In this document: one piece after another, positions 53,959 through 62,910 of the stretch | How the letters are laid out: each line of letters starts with the position of its first letter | Numbering within the stretch: the stretch's first letter is position 1 | Assembly (NCBI GenBank): GCA_021173225.1 | Contig: JAJOLK010000010.1 | Location: 26,493-90,492 of the forward strand | Direction of reading: 5' to 3' | Length of the DNA stretch: 64,000 nucleotides | Source: Phycisphaerales bacterium PN19_bin_20 | GTDB taxonomy: Bacteria; Planctomycetota; Phycisphaerae; Phycisphaerales; UBA1924 | Program-made: the position numbers and the translations under genes | The notes under the pieces: model-generated | The model's database searches: none | Told to the model about the DNA's origin: nothing | The model's input: only the letters and a program-made list of their open reading frames with translations

Positions 53959-54282
53959 CCCACTCTCCGCAGGGCTCTCACTCGCACCCGCAGCCACGCC
54001 ATCGGCCTCGACCGGCCCAAGGTCTGCGGCCGCCGCCGCGTCCGCCAGCGCGCCGTCCAAAGACGCCTCCAGCGCGTCGTCGTTCCCGCCGCCATCACTT
54101 CCCGCCGCCGCGGCCTCGGCCCGCGCCTCAAACGCCGCTAAATCAGCCAGATCGTCCTGGTCATTACCCGCCTTGCCGTCCAGCCGAGCGCTGACCAACC
54201 CATAAGCACCGTCCATGTCGCGAAGCAACGCGTCCACGCGCGCATCGAGGTCCTCAGGCTGGTTCCCGCCCGCTGCTGCCAT
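53734..54282 (-). pseudogene. Truncated acidic membrane protein gene (5' fragment, copy 2)
   Basis: Identical for its first 147 codons to the gene at 49482-50801. At the junction it continues in frame for 35 codons into antisense sequence of the secreted-protein fragment, ending at 53734. The C-terminal membrane helix is lost. It overlaps the plus-strand chimera by 225 bp. Confidence 0.92.
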
Positions 54283-54643
54283 CGTCGCCCTTTGCCACCG
54301 GCCGCGCCATCACCGGCCCGCATCAACGCCCACCCAACGGAGCGCCCCACCGACCTGCCCATAACATCGAACCACCACCGCGACGCCTCCAGTACCACCC
54401 GCCCATGCACAACAGATTCCTCCGCCTAACGCACACTCCCACAAACACCCACGCCCGGCGGTATCGTTCACCATCCCGCCGCGGCGTTCTCGGGCCCTCA
54501 GGGTAACTGCCGGCCGCCACGGCCAACCAAACCCCCCCTCCTAAAATACTTACATAATCCAAACAGCTCAATAGGCGAGATGTCGCAAATGAGTGATCTA
54601 GCGCCGCACCCTCGGTCGCCACACCTTCTTCCGCACCACCAAC
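54283..54643. other. Intergenic region upstream of rsmE, copy 2
   Basis: Second copy of 50802-51162, including the minus-strand promoter candidate (54543-54571). In this copy the promoter would transcribe only the broken acidic protein fragment. Confidence 0.6.
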
Positions 54644-55453
54644 ATGCACACGCACCGGCTCTTTCTGAACGCTTGCATCGCCCAGCTCCCCGACGCGCTG
54701 ACCGTCGACGGCACCGAAGCCGCACACGCCGTTCTTGTCAAACGCCTTGTCCCCGGCGACCTCGTTGAACTCCGTGACGGGATCGGCGGGCACGCCAGCG
54801 CCACCGTCACCGCCGTCCACCGACTCAAACGCGATACCACGCTCTCTATCGCCATCTCCAAACGCGGCCAAGCCCCGCGCCCAACCCCCGCCGTCCATGT
54901 CTTCTCTGCCGTCCCCAAAGGTGACCGTGCTGCTCAGCTCATTGACCAACTCTCACAGGTCGGCGCCGCCAGCTGGCGCTGGCTCAGAACCACCCGCGCC
55001 GTCGCCGAGGCCACCGATCACAAGCTCGACCGTCTGCACCGCGTCGCCGTAGAGGCCGCCAAGCAGTGCGGCAGGGCCTGGCTGCTCAACATTGAGCCGC
55101 CCATCACTATCGCCGACGCGATCGCCTGGGGCACCGCGCCGGGCCGCAAGACTTTTCTCGCCAGCGCTGATGGCCAGCCCTTCGCAGACTGGGCTGCCAC
55201 CGTCCGCGCCACTACCATTGCCCCCCCGCTCGCAAGACCTGCACAGCAGCACGCAAGCACCGACTTCGCACTGCTCATCGGGCCCGAGGGCGGCTTTGAC
55301 AACGATGAACTTGCCGCGCTCGCGCACGCTCACGCCCGAGCGCTCTGTTTTGGCCCGCACGTCATGCGTACCGAAACCGCCGCCGTGGCCGCCGCCCACG
55401 CGATGGTTCTCGCGCTGGGCACCGCTGAGCCTATTCAGACGTCTCATTCCTGA
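54644..55453 (+). CDS. rsmE: 16S rRNA m3U1498 methyltransferase, copy 2
   Basis: Identical translation to 51163-51972, including LLIGPEGGF and MRTETA. Both copies keep the same upstream sequence and should be expressed alike. One copy per genome is normal for rsmE. Confidence 0.95.
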   Translation: MHTHRLFLNACIAQLPDALTVDGTEAAHAVLVKRLVPGDLVELRDGIGGHASATVTAVHRLKRDTTLSIAISKRGQAPRPTPAVHVFSAVPKGDRAAQLIDQLSQVGAASWRWLRTTRAVAEATDHKLDRLHRVAVEAAKQCGRAWLLNIEPPITIADAIAWGTAPGRKTFLASADGQPFADWAATVRATTIAPPLARPAQQHASTDFALLIGPEGGFDNDELAALAHAHARALCFGPHVMRTETAAVAAAHAMVLALGTAEPIQTSHS

Positions 55454-55608
55454 CCCTCGCGTACAGGAATCATTCCTCAGCTCGCACGACTTTGTGGACA
55501 ACCTTCTCTGAAGGTGCTTCAATATCAACAACAGATCGCCCGAGACAACAGGGCGGACCGGCACGATGAACTCTCAAGGGACGCCGGGCTAACAAGGGAT
55601 CCACGTTT

Positions 55609-56010
55609 ATGGCCAAGCGCTCCTCCGGTATCTCAACCATGTCCGTCTCTGACCTTCAGGGTGAACTGCGCCGCCGCCAGCGCGCACTGCCCGCGCTCAA
55701 CCGCAAGCGCGCCAAGCTCATGACCCGCGTCGCCCAGATCGACGCCCACATCAGCGCCCTCGGCGGCTCTGTTGGTGCGCGGCCCGCGAGCGCTATGGGC
55801 CGCCGCGGCCCGCGTAAAGAGAGCAGCCTCGTCGCCATGCTCACCAAGGTTCTCACCGGCAAGACCATGGGCGTCATCGAGGCCGGCCTGGCCGTCAAGG
55901 ACGCTGGCTACGAGTCCGACTCACCCAACTATCGCACCATGGTCAACGCCGCGCTGCTCAAGAAGGCGTTCTTCAAGCGCGTCTCCCGCGGCCAGTACAC
56001 CGCCGCCTAA
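55609..56010 (+). CDS. Small HTH-like protein, copy 2
   Basis: Identical translation to 52128-52529: N-terminal coiled coil plus winged-helix-like C-terminus. See the first copy for domain details. Confidence 0.72.
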   Translation: MAKRSSGISTMSVSDLQGELRRRQRALPALNRKRAKLMTRVAQIDAHISALGGSVGARPASAMGRRGPRKESSLVAMLTKVLTGKTMGVIEAGLAVKDAGYESDSPNYRTMVNAALLKKAFFKRVSRGQYTAA

Positions 56011-56046
56011 TCCTCGCCCTGCGAGCAACTTCGTTCGACAACCCAC

Positions 56047-56083
56047 GCGACCCCCGGCCAACGTCGGGGGTCGCTGGCGTTTT
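56047..56083 (+). terminator. Rho-independent terminator after the HTH-like gene, copy 2
   Basis: Second copy of the 10-bp stem GCGACCCCCG/CGGGGGTCGC with TTTT tail. Confidence 0.8.
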
Positions 56084-56186
56084 GCCCGCAACCACCGCGC
56101 AACAGCCCGGCCCTGGAGCACTGCAGCCCGTACCGCCCCCCGCGAAGTACAGCCCCCACGCCGTATAGCCCTCAAACCTCTACAAT

Positions 56187-56391
56187 CCCGCCGCGATTGA
56201 CACTTGCTAAACCCCAAGGCGCATCGCACACTTTAACGTGTGCCCGCGGCGTGCGACCCGCGCGGCGCAAGGGCTGGCCTTGGCGTACGTGAGCGACTCG
56301 TCGCTCGCAAACACCCACGCCACGCCCTGACAAGTCCCCTGCGAAGGCCCCGCCCGGAAGTGCCTCCCCGTGGCGGGGCTTCTTTATTTTT
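56187..56391 (+). ncRNA. Candidate structured RNA, copy 2
   Basis: Second copy of the segment 52706-52910, with all paired segments and the terminator kept. Both copies appear complete. Confidence 0.45.
56347..56391 (+). terminator. Rho-independent terminator, copy 2
   Basis: Second copy of the GCCCCGCC/GGCGGGGC hairpin with T-rich tail. Confidence 0.8.
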
Positions 56392-56394
56392 ACG

Positions 56395-56727
56395 CTACAC
56401 CGCGATCGCCCGCGGCACCACCGTCTCACCACCGGCAACCACGTCACCAGCCGTCACACTCAAGCGTGACACCCAGTGCCCACTGCTGGCCAGCCGCACG
56501 CCGCTGGCCGCGTAATCCGCCAGCCAAATCGAGCCATCGACCATATAGCAGAACTCGTGCCCGCCCACCGGCACCTCGGTCACCAGCGACCACCAACCCG
56601 GGTTCTGACGCTCCATGCTCACCGCGCCCGCGCGCCACCCGGTAAACGTCCCGACAATCTCTACCCTCGCCGCGTGCGGCAAGAAGACCTTGAACAGCAC
56701 ACGACCGTCGGGAAGCTGCGTCACCAT
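56395..56727 (-). CDS. CBM48-like glycogen-binding domain protein, copy 2
   Basis: Identical translation to 52914-53246. It diverges from the intact secreted-protein gene, which is the original arrangement of the right end of the unit. Confidence 0.8.
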   Translation of the reverse strand: MVTQLPDGRVLFKVFLPHAARVEIVGTFTGWRAGAVSMERQNPGWWSLVTEVPVGGHEFCYMVDGSIWLADYAASGVRLASSGHWVSRLSVTAGDVVAGGETVVPRAIAV

Positions 56728-56851
56728 GGCAAGGCTCCGGAAGCACGCCCGCAGCCGCCGCGGCCACACGCCGCCCGCGACCACCTGCGTACGGTCTTTA
56801 TCGGATCAGCGCTCGGGCCGGATAACCCTTCCATCAAGAGTTTCACGCGTC

Positions 56852-58792
56852 ATGCTCACCTTTGCGCTTCTGGCCGCCAACCTCGCCGCCCTCCTCACCG
56901 CAATACCCGCCCAGGCGACCGCGCCCGCCGTCGCGCTGCAGCCCGTCGAGCCCGGCAAGCCCGCTGTCATCATCACCACCGACGCGCCACCCACCAGCCT
57001 GACACTCAGCACTATCCCCGCCTCCACCAACAAGCTTCCCTTCGCCACCACCCGCCTGACCTTCACCGTCACAGCCACCCCCGCCGAACCAGCACTCCAC
57101 TGGCTCATCGCCCGGCCCGGCACCTTGACCTGGAAGCTCGCGCCAGAGCTGACCTCAGAGCCCGCGCTCAGCTCCAACCCCGCCCCCAGCCCGGTTGTTG
57201 CCGTCTCGATCCTCTCACTCGCCGGCCCGACCGCGATCACCCCGACCGCGATCACCCCGCTCGCAATAACCTTGCCCGCCAACTTGCAAGTCACGCTCTC
57301 GCCCGGCATCACGTCGCAAACCCGCACCCTCCGCCTCATCGCCGCCACCGACGCGCCCGCCGGCCGCGCCATCCTCGCTGACGCCGCTCAGGCCATCCGC
57401 CAAGAGCTAGCCCGCGCTCAGCTCGCTGCCGACGCCGGCCCGCTCCCGCCCACACTCGCCCGAGCGCTGCTGGTCGCCGCAGAGCTCCCCACCGAGCGCT
57501 GGCGCGCCGAGGCCTGGCTCGCCGCCGGTGGGCCAGAGCTCACGCCCATCGCCCGCGACGCGCCACCGCAGGTCACCGCCGCCCTCTCAGCATGGGCCCA
57601 GTCCACCTCCACCGGCGTCGCCGTTGCCCTTGGCCGCCTCGCCGCCGCAGATCAACCCGTCGCCGCCCAGGTCGCACGCCGACTCTTGCTCGTCGGCACG
57701 CTCCCCACCTCCGAAGACCAGCGCGTCCTGGTCCCTCTCTGGGCTGACCCACAGTCAGACCTCACCGCCGCCCAGCGCGGCACCGACACCAACTTGCCCC
57801 AAGGCCTCCTCGACCAGCTCATGAGCCCAGACCTCACCGCCGCCCAGCGCCGCGACGCCGCGCAGGCCTGGCTCGCCGCCCAGCCCACGCTCCTTGCCTG
57901 GACCCTCGACGACGCCGGGCTCATCGACGGCACCACCGCCACGCCCCGCACACTGGTCGCCGCCATCACCCTCTCCGCCCGCGGCACCCTCCAGCTCCGC
58001 CCTCAAGACGCCTCCAACCAGCTCGCGCCCACCGCCATCAACACAGACCCCACCCCCTTGCTCCCGCTCCGCGCCGCGACCATCCCCCTCTCGCTGCGCC
58101 GCCCGCTGCGCCCCGGCACCAGCCCCATTGTCACCCTCAGCGCCCTCTTCCCCGGCTCCGCCCCAGGCGCGCTTCCGATCACCACCTCCGCCGTCCTCGC
58201 CCCCGCGCCACTTGCGCCCCCCGGCCTGCCCGTCGGCCCGCCCGCGCACGACTGGACCCTCGAAACTCTCCGCGCCCTGACCCCACTGCCCCGTGACGAC
58301 TGCGCCGCACTGCTGCTGTGGGACCCTGTCGCCCGCCGACCCGTGCTCATCTTCGAACGCTCCGCACCCATCAGCACCGCCGCCTCAACCATCCCCGACA
58401 CGCTCACCGTCTACCTCGGCCCGAGCACCGCGCCCACACTCATCGTCCAGCTCACCAGCAACGGGCAAGTCCAGACCCGCACCGGCACACTCCCCGCGCC
58501 GCCGACCTTCGCCCTCGCCGCGCCCGGAAGCACGCAGCCGCGCTGGTCCGTCGCCATCCCGCTCGCCCCGCTTGCAACCCTCGCCCCGCCGGCATCCGTG
58601 ACCGCAGACCAGCAGCAGCCCGCCGCACCAACACTCATCCAGCTCGGCTACACCTTCACGCCCGCCGACGGCCGTCGCGCCGCTTGGCCACGCCCCATGC
58701 TCCCCTGGCAAACCCTCCCCGCGCGCCTCGCTTTTGACCCCGCCGCCTGGGATCAAGGCCTCACGCCCGACCCTTCCACGCCCCGCCCCTAA
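56852..58792 (+). CDS. Secreted protein of unknown function (intact copy)
   Basis: 646 residues from the ATG at 56852; longer frames run through the CBM48-like gene. A signal peptide (MLTFALLAANLAALLTAIPA, cleavage near AQA) leads to an Ala/Pro/Thr-rich beta domain (about 25-165). A helical Ala/Leu-rich region (about 165-370) resembles HEAT/TPR-type repeats (ARALLVAAELPTERWRAEAW; QVARRLLLVGTLP). A further beta-rich C-terminal half follows. No catalytic motif is seen. The first 157 codons are repeated in the truncated copy at 53371. purL follows 85 bp downstream. Confidence 0.75.
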   Translation: MLTFALLAANLAALLTAIPAQATAPAVALQPVEPGKPAVIITTDAPPTSLTLSTIPASTNKLPFATTRLTFTVTATPAEPALHWLIARPGTLTWKLAPELTSEPALSSNPAPSPVVAVSILSLAGPTAITPTAITPLAITLPANLQVTLSPGITSQTRTLRLIAATDAPAGRAILADAAQAIRQELARAQLAADAGPLPPTLARALLVAAELPTERWRAEAWLAAGGPELTPIARDAPPQVTAALSAWAQSTSTGVAVALGRLAAADQPVAAQVARRLLLVGTLPTSEDQRVLVPLWADPQSDLTAAQRGTDTNLPQGLLDQLMSPDLTAAQRRDAAQAWLAAQPTLLAWTLDDAGLIDGTTATPRTLVAAITLSARGTLQLRPQDASNQLAPTAINTDPTPLLPLRAATIPLSLRRPLRPGTSPIVTLSALFPGSAPGALPITTSAVLAPAPLAPPGLPVGPPAHDWTLETLRALTPLPRDDCAALLLWDPVARRPVLIFERSAPISTAASTIPDTLTVYLGPSTAPTLIVQLTSNGQVQTRTGTLPAPPTFALAAPGSTQPRWSVAIPLAPLATLAPPASVTADQQQPAAPTLIQLGYTFTPADGRRAAWPRPMLPWQTLPARLAFDPAAWDQGLTPDPSTPRP

Positions 58793-58877
58793 CTCGCGCG
58801 CCCGCCGCTAGCACGCGCCGCAAAGGACGCAACAACCACTCCAGCCAAGCCCCCGCGGCCACTTCCTATCCTGCGGC

Positions 58878-61800
58878 ATGAGCCCTCCCGCCGCCCCGGT
58901 CCACCGCTTCGAAGTCCACACCGCTGACCACACCGCCGACCCGCACGCCGCCGCTGTCGTCCGTGACGCCAAGGCCGCCCTCGGCCTCGCGCCCACCTTC
59001 GTCATCGCACGCCAGGTCTACCTCATTCAGGCCAACCTCACGCCCGCGCAGGCGGACCTTGTTGCCACCGCCCTGCTCGCAGACCCCGTTACCGAGCGCG
59101 TCCGCCCCGGCGCAGCCCCCGTCGAAACTATCGACGGCTCACCCGCCCACCTCATCGAGCTTCACCCACTCCCGGGCGTCATGGATCCCGCCGCACTCTC
59201 CGTCGAGCTCGCGATCCGAGACCTGCTCGCCCTCGCCCCCGCCGCGCCCCTCGCCGTCACCACCGGCAAGCGCTATGACATCGCCGGCGTGACCCAAGAC
59301 CAGGCTCGCACCATCGCCACGCGCTTGCTGGCCAACCCCGTCATCCAGCGCGTCAGCTTTGAGCCCTACACGCCCGCGCACTTCCCCGTCGCCGCCGCGC
59401 ACGACCACGCCCCGCGCTCTATCACCCTCACCACGCTCACTGATGAGGAGCTCACCAAGCTCTCACGCGCCGCGCACCTGTTCCTCTCCCTTGACGAGAT
59501 GCGCGCCGTCCAGGCCCATTACCGCGCCCTCGCACGCGAGCCGCGCGAGATCGAGCTTGAGACCCTCGCCCAAACCTGGAGCGAGCACTGCGTACACAAA
59601 ACCCTCAAGTCCTCCGTCCGCTACCAGGATTCCGTCGCCACAAGCACCATCAACTGGCACAACCGCCCCGGCGTCACCGTCGAGCCCACCGGCACAATCC
59701 GCATTGACAACCTGCTCAAGTCCACCGTCGCCGCCGCCACCTTTGAGCTCATCGCCGAAGGCCTCGACTGGACCCTGAGCGTCTTTAAGGACAACTCCGG
59801 CGTCATCGCCTTTGACCAACAGCATGCCGTCTGCATCAAGGTCGAAACCCACAACCGCCCCAGCGCCATCGAGCCCTACGGCGGGGCCGCCACCGGCGCA
59901 GGCGGGTGCATCCGTGACGTCATCGGCACAGGCCTCGGTGCCAAGCCCATCGCCAGCACAGACGTCTTCTGCGTCGCGCCACCTACCACCAGCGCAAGCA
60001 CACTCCCACCAGGCACACTCCACCCAAGACGCATCCTCACACAGGTCGTCGCCGGCGTCCGCGACTACGGCAACCGCATGGGCATCCCCACCGTCGCCGG
60101 CGCAGTCGCCTTCGATCCCCGCTACGTCGGCAACCCGCTGGTCTTCTGCGGCTGCGTCGGGCTCCTCCCACGCCACCTGACCTCCGGTGCCGCGAGCCCC
60201 GGCGACCGCATCATCGCCCTGGGTGGACGCACCGGCCGCGACGGCGTCCACGGCGCCACCTTCTCCTCCGCGCAGCTCGAGCAAAACGCCGCCGATGAGT
60301 TCGGCCACGCCGTCCAGATCGGTAACGCCATCACCGAAAAGCAGCTCCTCGACGCCATCCTCCGCGCACGCGACTTTGCCCTCCCCAGCAGCCACGCCAA
60401 CGACCACTCCAGCGGCCAAACCAAGCCGCTCTACACCGCCATCACCGACTGCGGTGCCGGCGGCTTCTCCTCCGCCGTCGGCGAGATGGGCGCAACCCTC
60501 GGCGCGTACGTGACGCTCGAAAACGCGCCGCTCAAATACGCCGGGCTCTCCCCTACCGAGGTCTGGATCAGCGAAGCCCAGGAACGCATGATCCTCGCCG
60601 TCCCGCCGCAGAATCTCGCAGCCCTCACGCGCATCTGCCAACAGGAGGGCGTTGACATCGCCGACCTCGGCCACTTCGGCACGCCGGGCGCCGAGCTGAT
60701 CCTCACCCACAACAGCGTCGAGGTCGGCCGCCTGCCCATGGCCTTGCTCCACGACGGCATCCCCATGCCCACACGCGACGCGCGCTGGTCGCCAGATCTT
60801 GCCCCGCTCTCCACCCCGCCCGCATCAACCCCTTCACACCACCCCAAAGACACACTCCTCGCACTGCTCGCCGACCCCAACATCGCCAGCAAGCACTGGA
60901 TCATCCGCCAGTACGACCACGAGGTCCAAGGCCGCACCGTCATCAAGCCCCTCGTCGGCCCCGCTGGCCGCGGGCCCGCAGACGCCGCCGTCATCGAGCC
61001 AATCCCCGGCAGCGACCGCGGCATCGCCCTCGCCTCGGGCCTCGCGACCGCCGTGGGTGATCCCGCGCTCAACGGCGACCCTTACCTCATGGCCCTCAGC
61101 GCCGTTGACGAGGCCGTTCGCAACGCCGTCTGCGTCGGCGGCGACCCTGACTACTGTGCGATCCTCGACAACTTCTCGTGGCCCAGCTGCACCAAAGAGG
61201 GCAACATGGCCGCGCTCGTCCGCGCGTGCGTGGGCTGCTACGACGCCGCCAAGGCTTACCGCACGCCGTTTGTCTCAGGCAAAGACTCGCTCAACAACCA
61301 GCTTCAATACACCGACTCGCACGGCGTCCAGCGCCTCATCGAGATCCCTTTCACGCTCCTGATCACCTCGATGGCCATCGTCCCAAGTGTCGCCGCCGCC
61401 ATCACCAGCGACGCCAAAGCCCCCGGCAGCACGCTGCTGCTCGTCGGCCCTTTCAAGCCCGAGCTCGGCGCGTCGCACGCGCAGCGCCTGCTCGCCTTGC
61501 CAACCAACCTTCCGATCCCACGCGTTGATCTTGCCGCTGGCCCAAAGACCGCCCGCGCAGTCGCCAAGCTCATCGCCCGCGGGCTTATCAGCAGCGCCCA
61601 CGACGTCTCTGATGGCGGCGTGCTCACCGCCGTCGCTGAGATGCTCATCGGCGCCACCGCGCCCCTGCGCGCCGGGCAGCCGTCCATTGGCGCGAGCGTC
61701 AACACCGCCGCCATCGCCCGCTCCACCGCGCCCGAAGACCTCTTCGCCGCGGCCTTCGCCGAGTGCCCGTCTTGTTACGTGCTGGAAGTCGCCCCGCACA

Positions 61801-61958
61801 ACCTCGCCGCCGCCCGCGCCGCACTCGACGCCACAAATGTCGATCACCGCACACTCGGCCAGCTCAACGCCTCGGGCGTGCTCACCGACGACTCGCTCAA
61901 GCTCTCCGCCGTCGCCGGCGACCTCGCGGGCACCTGGCTCGCACCACTAGACTGGTAG
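58878..61958 (+). CDS. purL: Phosphoribosylformylglycinamidine synthase, PurS-PurL fusion
   Basis: 1026 residues. ATP-dependent amidation of FGAR to FGAM in purine synthesis. Residues 1 to about 180 resemble two PurS-like halves (RFEVHTADHTADPHAAAVVRD and a second, ending NPVIQRVSFEPY), which PurL needs for complex assembly. The synthetase part has TWSEHCVHKTLKSS, VKVETHNRPSAIEPYGGAAT and YTAITDCGAGGFSSAVGEMG, with two related AIR-synthase halves. There is no glutaminase domain, so a separate PurQ must supply ammonia. The 25-bp dispersed repeat lies 4 bp after the stop. Confidence 0.95.
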   Translation: MSPPAAPVHRFEVHTADHTADPHAAAVVRDAKAALGLAPTFVIARQVYLIQANLTPAQADLVATALLADPVTERVRPGAAPVETIDGSPAHLIELHPLPGVMDPAALSVELAIRDLLALAPAAPLAVTTGKRYDIAGVTQDQARTIATRLLANPVIQRVSFEPYTPAHFPVAAAHDHAPRSITLTTLTDEELTKLSRAAHLFLSLDEMRAVQAHYRALAREPREIELETLAQTWSEHCVHKTLKSSVRYQDSVATSTINWHNRPGVTVEPTGTIRIDNLLKSTVAAATFELIAEGLDWTLSVFKDNSGVIAFDQQHAVCIKVETHNRPSAIEPYGGAATGAGGCIRDVIGTGLGAKPIASTDVFCVAPPTTSASTLPPGTLHPRRILTQVVAGVRDYGNRMGIPTVAGAVAFDPRYVGNPLVFCGCVGLLPRHLTSGAASPGDRIIALGGRTGRDGVHGATFSSAQLEQNAADEFGHAVQIGNAITEKQLLDAILRARDFALPSSHANDHSSGQTKPLYTAITDCGAGGFSSAVGEMGATLGAYVTLENAPLKYAGLSPTEVWISEAQERMILAVPPQNLAALTRICQQEGVDIADLGHFGTPGAELILTHNSVEVGRLPMALLHDGIPMPTRDARWSPDLAPLSTPPASTPSHHPKDTLLALLADPNIASKHWIIRQYDHEVQGRTVIKPLVGPAGRGPADAAVIEPIPGSDRGIALASGLATAVGDPALNGDPYLMALSAVDEAVRNAVCVGGDPDYCAILDNFSWPSCTKEGNMAALVRACVGCYDAAKAYRTPFVSGKDSLNNQLQYTDSHGVQRLIEIPFTLLITSMAIVPSVAAAITSDAKAPGSTLLLVGPFKPELGASHAQRLLALPTNLPIPRVDLAAGPKTARAVAKLIARGLISSAHDVSDGGVLTAVAEMLIGATAPLRAGQPSIGASVNTAAIARSTAPEDLFAAAFAECPSCYVLEVAPHNLAAARAALDATNVDHRTLGQLNASGVLTDDSLKLSAVAGDLAGTWLAPLDW

Positions 61959-61962
61959 CCCC

Positions 61963-61987
61963 AACCCGCCTTGCCTTTGCCTTGCGT
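61963..61987. repeat. 25-bp dispersed repeat after purL
   Basis: Matches 6227-6251 after nadE in 23 of 25 positions (mismatches at the 10th and 21st). Both copies lie right after stop codons of biosynthetic genes in convergent gene pairs. Confidence 0.65.
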
Positions 61988-61993
61988 TTCCCT

Positions 61994-62566
61994 TCAAACT
62001 TTCCACTTGATGTTGCACCCCATGCTCGGCAACTGCGGCTCGGGCGCGGGCTCACCCGCCAGCACCGCCTCCAGCGCCGCCCGCAGGTCGCGTCCCGTCA
62101 CCGGGATGTCGCCGCCCACGTACTTGCTCGGGCGGCTGTCGTCAAGCTGGCCTCGAAAGAACAGCCGCCGCTTCGCATCAAACAGGAAGAAGTCCGGCGT
62201 GCACGCCGCCATAAACGCCAGCGCCACACCCTGGCTTTCGTCAAACAGATACGGGAAGTCATACCCCGCCTCGCGCGCCTCCACCGCCATCTTCTCGGGC
62301 GAGTCGTCCGGGTGCGTCACCACGTCATTGCTGCTGATGGCCACCACCGCAACCCCGCGCGACCGATAGTCGCGCCCGAGCTTGGCCAGCTCAGCCCGCA
62401 CGTGCTTGACGAACGGGCAGTGGTTGCAGATGAACATCACCAGCATCGCCGGGCTTCCGGCAAAGTCGCTGTCGCGCACGACCTGCCCACCGCGGGTCGT
62501 GTCGGGCAGGGCAAAGCCGGGCATCGGCATGCCCAGCTCGGGCATCGTCGAGGGTGTGCGGGCCAT
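61994..62566 (-). CDS. Thioredoxin-fold peroxiredoxin-like protein
   Basis: 190 residues from the ATG at 62566. An AhpC/TSA-like thioredoxin fold with FICNHCPFVKH at about 50-60, where a single Cys replaces CxxC, then VAVVAISSNDVVTHPDDSPE, TPDFFLFDAKRRLFFRGQ and DDSRPSKYVGGD. This matches the widespread cytoplasmic 'thioredoxin family protein' group whose substrate is unclear. The upstream frame comes from a tandem repeat and is rejected. It converges with purL. Confidence 0.88.
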   Translation of the reverse strand: MARTPSTMPELGMPMPGFALPDTTRGGQVVRDSDFAGSPAMLVMFICNHCPFVKHVRAELAKLGRDYRSRGVAVVAISSNDVVTHPDDSPEKMAVEAREAGYDFPYLFDESQGVALAFMAACTPDFFLFDAKRRLFFRGQLDDSRPSKYVGGDIPVTGRDLRAALEAVLAGEPAPEPQLPSMGCNIKWKV

Positions 62567-62910
62567 ATCGGGGCTCCAAGGGCGTGATGGGCGTGATGGG
62601 CGTGATGGGCGTGGCGGGCGTGGTGTGAGGGTCCGGCGGCAGTCTAGGAAACCAATGTTCCACGTGGAACATTGAGCCCAGAAGCGCACAACCCCGGCGT
62701 TGCTCAGGCGCTGGCCACAACCCCAGCTCAGAATCGCCCGCTCCAAAAGTCGGTCTGTGCGGGCTGGATGGCCTTGAACGCCTGAGTGGTGGGGATTCCG
62801 ACAGGTTGTAGCGGCGGGGCTTGGACTCAGCGCCGGCGTGGCCGATGGAACTGACAGCGCCCGGCCGGCATCGCGGCGGACGACTTATCGACCAGACACG
62901 GAAGGACCCC
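62567..62910. other. Divergent spacer with tandem repeat and parS-like site
   Basis: 344 bp between the thioredoxin-like gene and the PilZ gene. It has four copies of a 9-10-bp GGCGTGATG-type unit at about 62580-62620, then the parS-like palindrome (62656-62671). The rest has no recognised feature. Confidence 0.6.
62656..62671. promoter_or_regulatory. parS-like palindrome (candidate ParB site)
   Basis: TGTTCCACGTGGAACA is a perfect 16-bp palindrome within a 22-bp palindrome (62653-62674). It matches the chromosomal parS consensus (TGTTNCACGTGAAACA type, with the CC/GG variant known in some Proteobacteria). It lies in a spacer. ParA/ParB genes are not in the window. Only one such site was seen here. 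Confidence 0.7.

Larger units (their letters stand above)
53842..57322. repeat. Tandem duplication, copy 2 (3,481 bp)
   Basis: Second unit, head to tail with copy 1. The junction carries CGCACCC (53842-53848), also found at 50361-50367 and at 57323-57329, so recombination used 7 bp of microhomology. Copy 2 supplies the only complete secreted-protein gene, and copy 1 the only complete acidic membrane protein gene. Confidence 0.97.
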
